Below, piece after piece: positions 29,386-41,779 of a stretch of 64,000 nt of DNA. A program made the translations under genes and the position numbers. Source of the DNA: Cronobacter turicensis z3032. Lineage in GTDB: Bacteria; Pseudomonadota; Gammaproteobacteria; Enterobacterales; Enterobacteriaceae. The notes below the pieces were generated by a model. It had not been told where the DNA came from, ran no database searches, and saw nothing but the letters and a program-made list of their open reading frames with translations. Within the stretch, counting starts at the first letter, position 1. Each line of letters starts with the position of its first letter. Where the stretch lies: positions 686,074 to 750,073 of the forward strand of contig FN543093.2 in the NCBI GenBank assembly GCA_000027065.2. The letters run 5' to 3'.

Positions 29386-30284
29386 GGATGAGTGTCCCGA
29401 AGCAGGGCACGGATGGCGGCCATACCGCGAAGGAAGCAAGCGTCGCCGTCTGCGGCATGTAATGTCAGATGAAACGCCGGAGCGGCAAGCTGGTAGCGGG
29501 CCGTGAGCGAAGGGGAGCCCACTACCCAGATATCGTCGGTGCCAGGCATCGCGGCCAGCTCATACCCAATCAGCAGGCCGGAAAGATAGCTATGGACATG
29601 CTCCGGGGCGATGTCGCCTGCCAGCCGTCGCGTGCGGGCAGAAAAAATCAGATGGCTGAATGGCGCGCTCTGCTCAGCGCTCTCCACCCCCGCGAGAAAA
29701 CTAAGCCGATCCTCATGCTGCGGCGGCAGATCGCGCCCGAGTAGCGAGTGCTCACTCAGCACTGAAAACAGTTCGCCGGTCATAAACGTTGAAAAATGGG
29801 TAATGGCGCCCTGACGCATAAAAACATGCTTACTGTGCGTGCCGGGCAGAATGACCGCATGGCGCGCCGCGGGATGCAGCGCATTAAGCCCCATCAACTG
29901 CACTTCTTCCCCCCGCATCACGTCAGGCAGGCCGAATGCGCTGACGCAACTGACGCCGGGGATAATCCATGTCGCACCGCCCCACGGCGTGACGAGCGGG
30001 AACGCCTTCGCCGCCAGCGACGCGGTACTGGCAGGCGTGGTGACATACGGCACTTCCTGCCAGCCCTGACGCGATCCCACCATGCCAGCCATCAGAACCG
30101 GCAACGCGCCATAATCCTGAAGCCATTGCGCCAGGTGGCGTAGCGACGTGGTGGCAAAGGCGTTTTTCTCTACGAACAATAAACCGCAGTCGTGAAAAGA
30201 TCTGGCAATAACGTCTTGCTTATCAAGGAGAAAGGCGCGAAAGTTGGTCGTGCCCCAGTCGATGGCGATCCAGTACCTGCTCAT
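29382..30284 (-). CDS. dgoK: 2-dehydro-3-deoxygalactonokinase
   Basis: A 300-residue DgoK-family kinase that phosphorylates 2-dehydro-3-deoxygalactonate with ATP. It shows IDWGTTNFRAFL (phosphate 1), MAGMVGSRQGW, MRGEEVQLMG, PGTHSKHVFM and TGELFSVLSEHSLLG in the same order as E. coli DgoK. It is the first gene of the eight-gene operon, directly downstream of two FadR-type palindromes. The ATG at 30284 is used; a TTG twelve bases upstream is possible, but the family start MSRYWIAIDW fits the ATG. Confidence 0.88.
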   Translation of the reverse strand: MSRYWIAIDWGTTNFRAFLLDKQDVIARSFHDCGLLFVEKNAFATTSLRHLAQWLQDYGALPVLMAGMVGSRQGWQEVPYVTTPASTASLAAKAFPLVTPWGGATWIIPGVSCVSAFGLPDVMRGEEVQLMGLNALHPAARHAVILPGTHSKHVFMRQGAITHFSTFMTGELFSVLSEHSLLGRDLPPQHEDRLSFLAGVESAEQSAPFSHLIFSARTRRLAGDIAPEHVHSYLSGLLIGYELAAMPGTDDIWVVGSPSLTARYQLAAPAFHLTLHAADGDACFLRGMAAIRALLRDTHP

Positions 30285-30285
30285 G

Positions 30286-30319
30286 ATGTAGTACAAACCT
30301 AGTTATCTTGTAATACAAG
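30286..30319 (-). promoter_or_regulatory. tandem GntR/FadR-type operators before dgoK
   Basis: Read on the plus strand, ATGTAGTACAA (30286-30296) and CTTGTAATACAAG (30307-30319) share the core TGTNNTACA. They fit the FadR-subfamily pattern TNGTNNNACNA. Their centres are 22 bp apart, about two helical turns, so bound dimers would sit on one DNA face. They touch the dgoK start, consistent with repression by the adjacent GntR protein. Confidence 0.6.
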
Positions 30320-30389
30320 AAGGATGGAGCAAAAAATAGCCACAATCTGTGAGAGGGATCGGAATTACGTCAGAAGAGGATCGAAGAAA

Positions 30390-31121
30390 TCAGAGAATGC
30401 GATCGACGAAAGCGGGGCGTTCCTGCCAGATGCTTTTCCCGGCGGCATGTAGCAGGATAGTGCGCATACAGACCCTGGCCTCATCGACCTGTCGCAGTCG
30501 AATGGCTTCAAACAGGCGGAAGTGTTCATCGATGGCTGTGTGGGTGAGTCGCACATCGGCTTCCAGCGTCTGGCGAAAGGAAAGCATCATCGCGGCGCTC
30601 AGCGCATTGCCAAGCGCGAGCAAAAACGGGTTGTGCGTTGCACGCAGCAGCGCCTGGTGAAAAGCCATATCCCCGGCTTCAAAAGCCGCTTTTTCTGCTT
30701 CCGTTTGCCCACGGCGCATCAATCCCAGCGCATCTTCCATGGCTGCCAGATCGTGCGCGTCGGCGTTAATCGCCGCCAGGGCCGCCACGCTGGGTTCAAA
30801 AATAAGGCGCGTGAGCATTAACTGTTCAACCAGTTGTGCATCGACTTTGCCTTCGGCGAGCCAGCCCAGCACGTCAAGGTCAAGCAGGCTCCACTGCTCC
30901 CGGGCGTTAACCGTGCTGCGTTTTTTAGCCTGAATAGCGATAAGCCCTTTGGCCGCAAGCGTCGCCAGCGCATTACGGATAGAAGTACGGGAAACGTTAT
31001 ATTCGGCCGCCAGCTCGTTTTCGCCGGGTAACGATAAACCCGCCGCCAGCTCGCCCCGCATAATGCGCCCGGCAAGGTGCCGGGTAACGGATTCAGAAAC
31101 ACTGGCCTGCGCAACTTTCAT
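30390..31121 (-). CDS. GntR/FadR-family regulator of the sugar-acid operon
   Basis: A 243-residue regulator with an N-terminal winged helix (LAGRIMRGELAAGLSLPGE, NELAAEYNVSRTSIRNALATLAAKG; residues about 12-70) and a C-terminal FCD effector domain (residues about 90-220). The FCD domain includes likely metal-binding residues in DMAFHQALLRATHN. It resembles DgoR, the galactonate-responsive repressor. It is on the operon strand, just upstream of dgoK, and has its own palindrome upstream, so autoregulation is likely. A GGGAA ribosome site precedes the ATG at 31121. Confidence 0.88.
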   Translation of the reverse strand: MKVAQASVSESVTRHLAGRIMRGELAAGLSLPGENELAAEYNVSRTSIRNALATLAAKGLIAIQAKKRSTVNAREQWSLLDLDVLGWLAEGKVDAQLVEQLMLTRLIFEPSVAALAAINADAHDLAAMEDALGLMRRGQTEAEKAAFEAGDMAFHQALLRATHNPFLLALGNALSAAMMLSFRQTLEADVRLTHTAIDEHFRLFEAIRLRQVDEARVCMRTILLHAAGKSIWQERPAFVDRIL

Positions 31122-31151
31122 GACAATTCCCGGCTAAATTTGAAGACGATG

Positions 31152-31162
31152 ATGTGTTACAT
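31152..31162. promoter_or_regulatory. GntR/FadR-type operator upstream of regulator gene
   Basis: ATGTGTTACAT is a perfect odd palindrome around GTT with the GTNNNAC core seen in the two dgoK-proximal sites. It lies 31 bp before the regulator start and 54 bp before rihC, so it may serve autoregulation and could also touch rihC transcription. Confidence 0.5.
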
Positions 31163-31215
31163 AGTAAGCCAACCACGAGCGAAATAGCTAACAAACGCAT
31201 AAGGGAGAATCACTT

Positions 31216-32133
31216 ATGGAAGCCATTCCCATCCTTCTCGACACCGATCCTGGCATTGACGACGCCGTGGCTATCGCCGCCGCGCTGTTTTCGCCCGCGC
31301 TGGATTTACAACTCATCACCACTGTCGCAGGGAATGTGTCTGTGGAGAAAACGACCCGCAACGCGTTACAGCTGCTGCATTTCTGGAACGCGGACGTGCC
31401 GGTGGCGCAGGGCGCCGCCACACCGCTGGCGCGCCCGCTGCGCGATGCCGCGTCGGTTCACGGCGAATCGGGAATGGAAGGCTACACGTTTGTCGAACAT
31501 GACCGGCTGACGCTCGACGTTCCGGCGTTTCAGGCCATTTACGAACGCCTGATGACCGCCACGGAGCCGCTGACGCTCGTCACCATCGGGCCGCTGACCA
31601 ATATCGCGCTGCTGCTGACGCACTACCCGGCGTGTAAAGCGAAAATCAAACGGTTGGTGATGATGGGCGGCTCTTCAGGACGCGGCAACTTTACCCCCAA
31701 CGCCGAGTTTAATATCGCCATCGATCCGGAAGCCGCCGCGCGGGTGTTTGACAGCGGCATTGAGATAGTGATGTGCGGGCTGGATGTCACCAACCAGGCG
31801 GTGCTCACGCCGGATTATCTCGCCGCGCTGCCGTCGCTTAACCGCACCGGGAAAATGCTGCACGCGCTGTTCAGCCACTACCGCAGCGGCAGCATGACGA
31901 CGGGCCTGCGTATGCATGATCTCTGCGCCATCGCCTGGCTGGTTAAGCCTGAACTGTTCACGCTCAGGTCCTGCTTCGTGGCGGTGGAGACGCGCGGCGA
32001 CTACACGGCGGGCGCCACGGTAGTGGATATCGAAGGGCGGTTAAACCGACCGGCGAATGCGCTGGTTGCGCTCGGTATCGATGTGGCCGCGTTTCGTGAA
32101 TGGGTCGCGCAGACGCTCATGCTGGCCCCTTAG
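31216..32133 (+). CDS. rihC: ribonucleoside hydrolase RihC
   Basis: RihC hydrolyses purine and pyrimidine ribonucleosides to base and ribose in nucleoside salvage. The 305-residue product has the calcium-binding nucleoside hydrolase signature DTDPGIDDA (residues 9-17), [30 protein letters not shown] and the C-terminal [10 protein letters not shown]. In E. coli rihC follows ispH directly; here the sugar-acid operon and its regulator are inserted between them. Its last four bases overlap the convergent LysR gene. Confidence 0.93.
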   Translation: MEAIPILLDTDPGIDDAVAIAAALFSPALDLQLITTVAGNVSVEKTTRNALQLLHFWNADVPVAQGAATPLARPLRDAASVHGESGMEGYTFVEHDRLTLDVPAFQAIYERLMTATEPLTLVTIGPLTNIALLLTHYPACKAKIKRLVMMGGSSGRGNFTPNAEFNIAIDPEAAARVFDSGIEIVMCGLDVTNQAVLTPDYLAALPSLNRTGKMLHALFSHYRSGSMTTGLRMHDLCAIAWLVKPELFTLRSCFVAVETRGDYTAGATVVDIEGRLNRPANALVALGIDVAAFREWVAQTLMLAP

Positions 32134-33026
32134 CAGAGCCTTTCCGTCAGGTAGTCGATGAGCGCCCGGATTTTGGCGGGCATATGGCGGCTCGTCGACC
32201 ACAGCAGCCAGAGCTTGCCGGAATAGCTGCTGATAAATTCCCACTCCGGCAACACCTGAACAATCTCGCCTGCCGCCAGCGCGTCGCTGGCGGTAAAGCG
32301 CGGCAGGCTGCCGATGCCCAGATGGCGCTTTACGGCATCGAGACGCACGCCGGTATGGTTAGCGGCGTACCGCCCGTGCGTCTGCACCACCACGCTTTTC
32401 CCGTCGCGACGAAACTTCCAGCGCGCATCCGCCGCCGTTTCGCCAAGGCTGATGCAGCTGTGCTGGCGTAATGCCTGCGGCGTTTCCGGCGTGCCGTGGC
32501 GCGCCAGATAGTCCGGCGTGGCGCACAACAGATGGTCTATCTGCATCAGCGGTTTGCCGTATAGCCCAGGGGAGGGGGAATCGGTAATGCGTAGCGCCAG
32601 ATCCACCTCGTCATCAATCAGATCCATATACCGGTCTTCCAGGCGCAGACAGATATCCACTTCCGGGTAGCGCGCCAGAAACGCTTCCATCAACGGGTGG
32701 ATCACGAAGCGGCCTACCGCTTTCGGCACGCCGAGCGTGACGCGCCCCTGCGGCGCCTGTGAGGCGGTACCGCCCTGAGCCATCACGTCACGGGCGGCGT
32801 CCATCATGCTGGCGGCGCGCTGAAACACGCCGCTGCCTGCCTCGCTGAGGCGCAATTTGCGCGTGGTGCGAACCAGCAGCTTGCAGCCCAGCTCGCGCTC
32901 CAGGCGGGAGACGCTGCGGCTGACGGAAGAGGGTGTGCTGCCGAGCTTGCGCGCGGCGGCGGAGAAGCTGCCGGACTCCACCACCTGAACAAAAACCGCG
33001 ATATCGGGCAGAAGGGCTAAATTCAT
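32130..33026 (-). CDS. LysR-family regulator divergent from AlaX-like gene
   Basis: A 298-residue LysR-type regulator with an N-terminal helix-turn-helix ([32 protein letters not shown]). The effector-binding domain is of the single-target or CrgA-like type ([20 protein letters not shown]). It is read divergently from the alanyl-tRNA editing gene, 94 bp away, and a T-N11-A box lies in the gap, so that gene is its probable target. The ligand is unknown. It converges on rihC with a four-base overlap. Confidence 0.85.
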   Translation of the reverse strand: MNLALLPDIAVFVQVVESGSFSAAARKLGSTPSSVSRSVSRLERELGCKLLVRTTRKLRLSEAGSGVFQRAASMMDAARDVMAQGGTASQAPQGRVTLGVPKAVGRFVIHPLMEAFLARYPEVDICLRLEDRYMDLIDDEVDLALRITDSPSPGLYGKPLMQIDHLLCATPDYLARHGTPETPQALRQHSCISLGETAADARWKFRRDGKSVVVQTHGRYAANHTGVRLDAVKRHLGIGSLPRFTASDALAAGEIVQVLPEWEFISSYSGKLWLLWSTSRHMPAKIRALIDYLTERLC

Positions 33027-33067
33027 ATTTGTGCGCCTGGTGCAAAGGTTCGTTGTCGCCGTGCAGG

Positions 33068-33096
33068 ATTATCGCTGCGGGAATAATAAATATACT
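33068..33096 (+). promoter_or_regulatory. LysR-type box and -10 upstream of AlaX-like gene
   Basis: ATTAT (33068-33072), 10 bp and ATAAT (33083-33087) form a T-N11-A LysR box. A -10-like TATACT is at 33091-33096. No good -35 exists at 17 bp, and the box covers that position, as expected for an activator-dependent promoter. A second imperfect repeat, TTTG...CAAA (33028-33046), lies next to the LysR start. Confidence 0.45.
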
Positions 33097-33120
33097 GTGT
33101 GGTGAACCGGGAGGACAACG

Positions 33121-33753
33121 ATGACACACAGAGAGTACTACCTGAGCGACGCGCTACAGGGCGAAGCGAACGTGTTGCGCTGCGAGCAAAACGCGCAGGG
33201 CGATTATGAAGTCGAGCTGGATACGACGCTGTTTCACCCGCAGGGCGGCGGACAGCCCTCTGACAGCGGCACGATAAACGGCGCGCCGGTGCTGCGCGTG
33301 GAAAACCGCGGCGACACGGTCATTCATCTGCTGGCGCAGCCAGTAGCGACAGGCCCCGCCACGCTTGTGGTCGACGAAGCGCTGCGCAAGCGTCATACCC
33401 GCTGGCACTCTGCGGGCCATCTGATTGGTTATGCGGGCGAGCAGCTCGGCTGGCAGCCGGTGAAAGCGCACCACTGGCCCGGCGAAGGGAAAATTACGTT
33501 TGCCCCGGCGCAGGCTTCAGACGCGCCTGACGCCGACGCGTTAAGCGAGAAAATCGCCGCCTGGATCGCCGCCGACCTGCCGCGCTATGTTGGTTTCATT
33601 GACGGGCGGCGGCAGGTGCGCTTCGGCGAACTGCCCGTTTACGGCTGCGGGGGGACGCATGTGGCATCGTTGTCCCAGGTCGGCGAGGTGACGCTTACCA
33701 GCATTAAAGTGAAAAAAGGCCAGTTGCTGGTGGCTTATCAGCTGGCGGATTAA
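33121..33753 (+). CDS. AlaX-like alanyl-tRNA editing protein
   Basis: A 210-residue freestanding homologue of the AlaRS editing and C-Ala-associated domain. It is expected to deacylate mischarged Ser- or Gly-tRNA-Ala in trans. The glycine-rich motif FHPQGGGQPSDSG is at 38-50. Zinc-binding HxxxH is H96 and H100 (RWHSAGH), and the second zinc motif CGGTH has C176 and H180. All key residues are present. A GGAGG site precedes the ATG. It is absent from this position in E. coli K-12 and pairs with a divergent LysR gene. Confidence 0.85.
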   Translation: MTHREYYLSDALQGEANVLRCEQNAQGDYEVELDTTLFHPQGGGQPSDSGTINGAPVLRVENRGDTVIHLLAQPVATGPATLVVDEALRKRHTRWHSAGHLIGYAGEQLGWQPVKAHHWPGEGKITFAPAQASDAPDADALSEKIAAWIAADLPRYVGFIDGRRQVRFGELPVYGCGGTHVASLSQVGEVTLTSIKVKKGQLLVAYQLAD

Positions 33754-33759
33754 GGCTCG

Positions 33760-33780
33760 CGGCAGGCGGCGCGCCTGCCG
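33760..33780 (+). other. GC-rich hairpin after AlaX-like gene
   Basis: CGGCAGGC (33760-33767) and GCCTGCCG (33773-33780) form an 8-bp stem with a five-base loop six bp after the stop. There is no T-run, so termination is uncertain. The remaining gap to dapB shows no further clear element. Confidence 0.4.
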
Positions 33781-33910
33781 TATTACCCTGCTATAACCCT
33801 AAAAATATCAGGTGATCCACGCCTTTTACTGATATCCCCGCCGTTTTGTCATAAATTTCTAATTATCCATGTTTTCAGCTGGCAGCCTGCGGGCTGGCTG
33901 GTTAACCTGA

Positions 33911-34765
<855 letters not shown>

Positions 34766-34815
34766 TTTTTATTACCCATCGTGATGTGGTTATTACAATC
34801 ATAAGTTTATGATTG

Positions 34816-34843
34816 AAGGGGCAATAATTTATTGCCCTTTTTT
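34816..34843 (+). terminator. terminator after dapB
   Basis: GGGCAATA (34819-34826) pairs with TATTGCCC (34830-34837), with an A-rich left flank and a six-T run to 34843. Confidence 0.85.
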
Positions 34844-34946
34844 ATTTCTTCTTTTTTTAACGATCTAACCTGTAAACCTGATTTAAGTCGTCAAAAAATA
34901 GTATTTATGAGCATTTTTCCGTTAACGGTTTGTGAATTTTGACCGT

Positions 34947-34975
34947 TTGGTCCGTTTTAAAAGCTGTGTTATGAT
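34947..34975 (+). promoter_or_regulatory. carAB upstream promoter P1 (putative)
   Basis: TTGGTC (34947-34952) and TATGAT (34970-34975) are spaced by 17 bp, about 250 bp before carA. The position matches the pyrimidine-regulated P1 of E. coli carAB. The 467-bp dapB-carA gap otherwise holds the dapB terminator, P2 and the ARG boxes. A weak PurR-like sequence near 34997-35014 was seen but not called. Confidence 0.55.
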
Positions 34976-35166
34976 TCGTTTTTACTTTTCTTGCTGAGCA
35001 ACCGTTTTCTGCGCTTCGTTTTCTTTGGTTTTTACCCGTCATTTCTTCTCTTTTCATCAAAGCCCTCAAAAAAACAATAAAAAGTGCGTTTTAAGGTAGA
35101 CTTCCCTGTGGGTTCTCTCTAGAATGCCGCCGTTTGCCAAAAATTCGCTGTTCAGGCGTTTTTGCG

Positions 35167-35196
35167 TTGATTTAGCCATACTGGTTGAATTAATAT
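35167..35196 (+). promoter_or_regulatory. carAB proximal promoter P2
   Basis: TTGATT (35167-35172), an 18-bp spacer and TAATAT (35191-35196). The -10 lies inside the first ARG box, as expected for the arginine-repressed P2 promoter of E. coli. Confidence 0.6.
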
Positions 35197-35222
35197 GCAA
35201 ATAAATTGACTGTTTATTCCCT
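35184..35222 (+). promoter_or_regulatory. ArgR operator: two ARG boxes at carAB P2
   Basis: Box 1 (35184-35201) carries TGAATTAATATGCA, one mismatch from the core of the ARG box consensus. Box 2 (35205-35222) is weaker, with TGACTGTTTATTCC. The 3-bp gap between the 18-bp boxes is the canonical spacing for an ArgR hexamer. Confidence 0.7.
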
Positions 35223-35232
35223 GGAGGACGTT

Positions 35233-36381
35233 TTGATTAAGTCAGCGCTGTTGGTTCTGGAAGACGGAACCCAATTCTACGGTCGGGCCATCGGGGCAAC
35301 AGGTACGGCAGTAGGGGAAGTCGTTTTCAATACTTCAATGACCGGTTATCAAGAAATCCTCACTGATCCTTCCTACTCCCGCCAGATCGTCACTCTCACT
35401 TATCCTCATATTGGTAATGTCGGCACCAACGACGCTGACGCTGAATCCTCTCAGGTGCACGCCCAGGGCCTTGTGATCCGCGATTTACCGCTGATTGCGA
35501 GCAACTACCGCAACACCGAGGATCTCTCTTCTTACCTGAAGCGCCATAACATCGTGGCGATTGCCGATATCGATACCCGCAAGCTGACGCGTCTGCTGCG
35601 TGAGAAGGGCGCTCAGAACGGTTGCATCATCGCAGGGGATAATGTCGATGCCGCGCTGGCGCTGGAAAAAGCGAAAGCCTTCCCGGGCCTGAACGGCATG
35701 GATCTGGCGAAAGAAGTGACCACGACTGAAGCCTACAGCTGGACGCAGGGCAGCTGGACGCTTTCAGGCGAACTGCCGGAAGCGAAAAAAGAAGAAGAGC
35801 TGCCTTACCACGTGGTGGCGTATGACTACGGCGTGAAGCGCAACATCCTGCGCATGCTGGTGGACAGAGGCTGCCGCCTGACGGTTGTTCCGGCACAAAC
35901 CTCCGCTGAAGACGTCCTGAAAATGAACCCGGACGGCGTGTTCCTCTCCAACGGCCCTGGCGACCCGGCGCCGTGCGACTATGCCATCGACGCTATCCAG
36001 AAATTCCTCGAAACCGACGTGCCGGTCTTCGGCATCTGCCTCGGCCACCAGTTGCTGGCGCTCGCGAGCGGCGCGAAAACCGTGAAAATGAAGTTTGGTC
36101 ACCACGGCGGCAACCACCCGGTGAAAGATATCGACAACAACCGCGTGATGATCACCGCCCAGAACCACGGTTTTGCGGTGGATGAAGCGACCATGCCGTC
36201 AACGCTGCGCGTGACTCATAAATCCCTGTTCGATAACACGCTCCAGGGGATTCACCGCACGGATAAACCGGCTTTCAGCTTCCAGGGCCACCCTGAAGCG
36301 AGCCCCGGCCCGCATGACGCCGCGCCGCTGTTTGACCACTTTATCGAATTAATTGAGCAGTATCGTAAGACCGCCAAATAA
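35233..36381 (+). CDS. carA: carbamoyl-phosphate synthase small subunit
   Basis: CarA is the glutamine amidotransferase subunit that supplies ammonia to CarB for carbamoyl phosphate, shared by arginine and pyrimidine synthesis. The start is TTG at 35233, eight bases after CTGGAGG. It gives 382 residues, the E. coli length, and a UUG start is also used in E. coli. The catalytic triad includes C269 (FGICLGHQ) and the C-terminal GHPEASPGP histidine and glutamate. It is 17 bp from carB. Confidence 0.97.
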   Translation: MIKSALLVLEDGTQFYGRAIGATGTAVGEVVFNTSMTGYQEILTDPSYSRQIVTLTYPHIGNVGTNDADAESSQVHAQGLVIRDLPLIASNYRNTEDLSSYLKRHNIVAIADIDTRKLTRLLREKGAQNGCIIAGDNVDAALALEKAKAFPGLNGMDLAKEVTTTEAYSWTQGSWTLSGELPEAKKEEELPYHVVAYDYGVKRNILRMLVDRGCRLTVVPAQTSAEDVLKMNPDGVFLSNGPGDPAPCDYAIDAIQKFLETDVPVFGICLGHQLLALASGAKTVKMKFGHHGGNHPVKDIDNNRVMITAQNHGFAVDEATMPSTLRVTHKSLFDNTLQGIHRTDKPAFSFQGHPEASPGPHDAAPLFDHFIELIEQYRKTAK

Positions 36382-36398
36382 TCGGGAGAAAGAGAGCA

Positions 36399-39623
<3,225 letters not shown>

Positions 39624-39640
39624 CACGACATGAGTGAGCC

Positions 39641-39667
39641 AAAAGCCAGCGTAAGCTGGCTTTTTTT
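39641..39667 (+). terminator. terminator after carB
   Basis: AGCCAGC and GCTGGCT pair around a GTAA tetraloop (39644-39661), with A residues on the left and a seven-T run on the right. Confidence 0.9.
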
Positions 39668-39782
39668 ATTGGCGCCCCCCTAAATTTAATAGCCAATTAG
39701 TTTTTCACTCCTGCGTAACCATCCGTTACCCTTCAGGCTGTCTCGTTTACCGACTTCCCGGTTCACGTTTAAGGAGAAACAC

Positions 39783-40646
39783 GTGTTAAAAAAAGTCCTG
39801 CTTCTGGGTGCCTGTCTGACACTCACCGCCTGCTTTGGCGACGGTGACAGCAAAGAGTTCCTGATTGATAACCCGACCGGTAAACCGCTGGCGATTTCGG
39901 TAGACGATCAAAAAATTACGATCCCGGCAGAGCAATCACAAAATATTAAACTGGACGCGGGCCAGCATACGCTGACGCTTGAGAATGGCGACAAAGTGAA
40001 ATTCAGCGTGTTTAGCGCCTGGCCTCACACGGGCGTGAGCGGTCTTATCAACCCGACCCGCACCCGTTACATTTACGTGATACAAAAATACCTGGCGGAA
40101 GGGGTAAAACCGTCCAGTGAAAACGGCGATGTTCATACCCTGACGATTGAAGGACAGACCGTGACCGGCCCGTTTGAAGATATGGGCAGCGAGCTCTTTA
40201 TGGATAATTTTGCGAAAGAGTGGAATCTGACTCCGACAGAGCCTTTCCCGGAATCGATGTCATCGACGTCTGCGGATAATTACAAAACCAAAATTTTCCG
40301 TATCGAAGACTTTAAAAATTATTACAACAATGAGTTCTCTCCCTCCGTTGAATACACGGAAAATATGCGTATCACAGAGTCGCGCTATCAGCCGCCTGCC
40401 ATCACCGCGCATTTCACTTCTGCGGAACTTCAGCAGAACCTGAATGAAGCCACCAAAATTTATACCGACTTCATTCACGCCGGGTCGGCGAGTGAACAAA
40501 AAGATTTGCTGAAAGCGTTTGAAAAACAGAACAGCGAAAAATGGCGCAAGCCTGCAGCGGGCGGCGAAGAGTTGACCCGTTATTATGAGGTCATGACCAA
40601 CCTGAATCACATTATGATGAGTTCCATTCTGGAGCTGAAGCAGTAA
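39783..40646 (+). CDS. hypothetical lipoprotein, 287 aa
   Basis: A predicted lipoprotein of unknown function. The start is GTG at 39783 behind TAAGGAG. The signal peptide MLKKVLLLGACLTLTAC ends in a lipobox with acylated Cys17, and the next residues FGDGDS give no clear inner-membrane retention signal. The mature part begins with a beta-rich stretch (IDNPTGKPLAISVDDQKI) and ends in a mostly helical, charged region. I do not recognise the family. It opens the lipoprotein cluster between carB and kefF. Confidence 0.8.
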   Translation: MLKKVLLLGACLTLTACFGDGDSKEFLIDNPTGKPLAISVDDQKITIPAEQSQNIKLDAGQHTLTLENGDKVKFSVFSAWPHTGVSGLINPTRTRYIYVIQKYLAEGVKPSSENGDVHTLTIEGQTVTGPFEDMGSELFMDNFAKEWNLTPTEPFPESMSSTSADNYKTKIFRIEDFKNYYNNEFSPSVEYTENMRITESRYQPPAITAHFTSAELQQNLNEATKIYTDFIHAGSASEQKDLLKAFEKQNSEKWRKPAAGGEELTRYYEVMTNLNHIMMSSILELKQ

Positions 40647-40655
40647 CATCTGACC

Positions 40656-40685
40656 GCCGGGCGTCTGCGTCTCAGGATGCCCGGC
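40656..40685. other. hairpin after 287-aa lipoprotein gene
   Basis: GCCGGGC (40656-40662) and GCCCGGC (40679-40685) form a 7-bp stem with a long loop. There is no T-run; it could be a degenerate REP unit or a weak terminator. Confidence 0.3.
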
Positions 40686-40779
40686 CTCAGAACCGTCTGT
40701 ATTTCCAAAAATTATCAGTCAGTTAACCTAAAATAATAAAGTGATTCATCAAATCCAACTGAAAGCAGGGGAGAACACC

Positions 40780-41013
40780 ATGCGATCGAAACTACTGATA
40801 ACGTCCATTTTTGCTGCCGCTACGCTGTTTACCGTGTCGGGCTGTTCATCTAACCAGGCCGTTAAGACGACCGACGGTAAAACCGTGGTCACCGACGGTA
40901 AGCCGGAAGTCGACAGCGATACCGGGCTGGTTTCTTATAAAAACGCCCAGACCGGACAGACCGAGCAGATTAACCGCGACCAGGTGAAATCCATGAGCGA
41001 ACTGGATAACTAA
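40780..41013 (+). CDS. YgdI/YgdR-family small lipoprotein
   Basis: A 77-residue lipoprotein. The ATG at 40780 follows GGGGAG, and the signal peptide ends at VSGC (lipobox). The mature part (KTTDGKTVVTDGKPEVDSDTGLVSYKNAQTGQTEQINRDQVKSM) matches the small SH3-like YgdI/YgdR (DUF903) domain, found in several enterobacterial outer-membrane lipoproteins of unknown role. An in-frame GTG at 40741 would precede the ribosome site and is rejected. It is followed by its own terminator. Confidence 0.85.
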   Translation: MRSKLLITSIFAAATLFTVSGCSSNQAVKTTDGKTVVTDGKPEVDSDTGLVSYKNAQTGQTEQINRDQVKSMSELDN

Positions 41014-41045
41014 CCACCGCGTTAATTATCCTCACGCCTTAAAAG

Positions 41046-41069
41046 ACGGATGCTGATGCATCCGTTTTT
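41046..41069 (+). terminator. terminator after YgdI/YgdR-like gene
   Basis: ACGGATGC and GCATCCGT (41046-41065) form a perfect 8-bp stem with a TGAT loop, followed by five T residues. Confidence 0.9.
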
Positions 41070-41163
41070 GTTTTCAGGCGCTACCAGATTTCGGGGGGAT
41101 TGCGTGGCGCATTACGCTACCTGAAAGCATAAAATGTCCTCTTTATATAATGAGGATTTCATT

Positions 41164-41655
41164 TTGCAACGTACCGCTACGCTCCTTGCCTTGGCTCTTA
41201 TGCTTTCCGGCTGTGCCGATTTCTCCGCTTCGGTCACGCATACCATCGATGCCATGGGCATGACGCCAGACTACGCGAAAGGCCTGAATGAAGATCTACA
41301 TCCGCAAAACCAGAAGGTAGAAGTGCCCGCCATCTCCGTGACGGAAAACGTCCCGGAGGGCAAGCTTACCGAGCGCTACCCTGACGGCAGCGTTAAGTTT
41401 GAAACTGTCGTGAAAAACCGCTGTTTCGATCAGTATCTTGACCTCTATTATCCGAATGGCAAACTGCGCACCCATACGCCGCTGGTAAATTGCAAAGCGC
41501 AGGGCGTCTCGCAGGGCTATACGCCGGAAGGGAAATTACGCACCGTCATTCACTACCAAAACGGCCTTGCCGATGGCGAAGCGGTAACTTACGACGAAAA
41601 CGGTAAAGCGAAGCAGACCGTCACTTATAAAGCGGGATATCCTGTAAAAGCATAA
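41164..41655 (+). CDS. lipoprotein with MORN/YwqK-like repeats
   Basis: A predicted lipoprotein of 163 residues if it starts at TTG 41164, nine bases after GAGG, with signal peptide MQRTATLLALALMLSGC. An ATG at 41134 would add an acidic N-terminal extension that is poor for a signal peptide, but it cannot be excluded. The mature part has repeated Y-P-(D/N)-G-x-(V/L) units (ERYPDGSVKFE, LYYPNGKLRT, GYTPEGKLRT, TYDENGKAKQ) typical of MORN-like/YwqK proteins. The function is unknown; some relatives are annotated as antitoxins, which I would not assume here. Confidence 0.75.
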   Translation: MQRTATLLALALMLSGCADFSASVTHTIDAMGMTPDYAKGLNEDLHPQNQKVEVPAISVTENVPEGKLTERYPDGSVKFETVVKNRCFDQYLDLYYPNGKLRTHTPLVNCKAQGVSQGYTPEGKLRTVIHYQNGLADGEAVTYDENGKAKQTVTYKAGYPVKA

Positions 41656-41779
41656 ATCGAAGGGGAGTTTCATCATTCCCCGCCGCTTCTGTTTTTGCGG
41701 CCGTGTTTCGCGCGCGTGGCTGTGGCTATAGTGACAAAACCACTGCAAAGAAAGCGTGAAGGGAAACGGGGCGAGCGCA

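Noticed and set aside
34997..35014. PurR-like sequence GAGCAACCGTTTTCTGCG upstream of carAB
   Set aside because: It shares GCAA-CGTTTTC with the PurR consensus but has outer mismatches. It also lies downstream of the putative P1, unlike the upstream E. coli site.
41656..41779. Small gene between two lipoprotein genes
   Set aside because: Open frames here are short, lack ribosome sites and have no recognisable content. Only a hairpin overlapping the minus-strand stop was seen.
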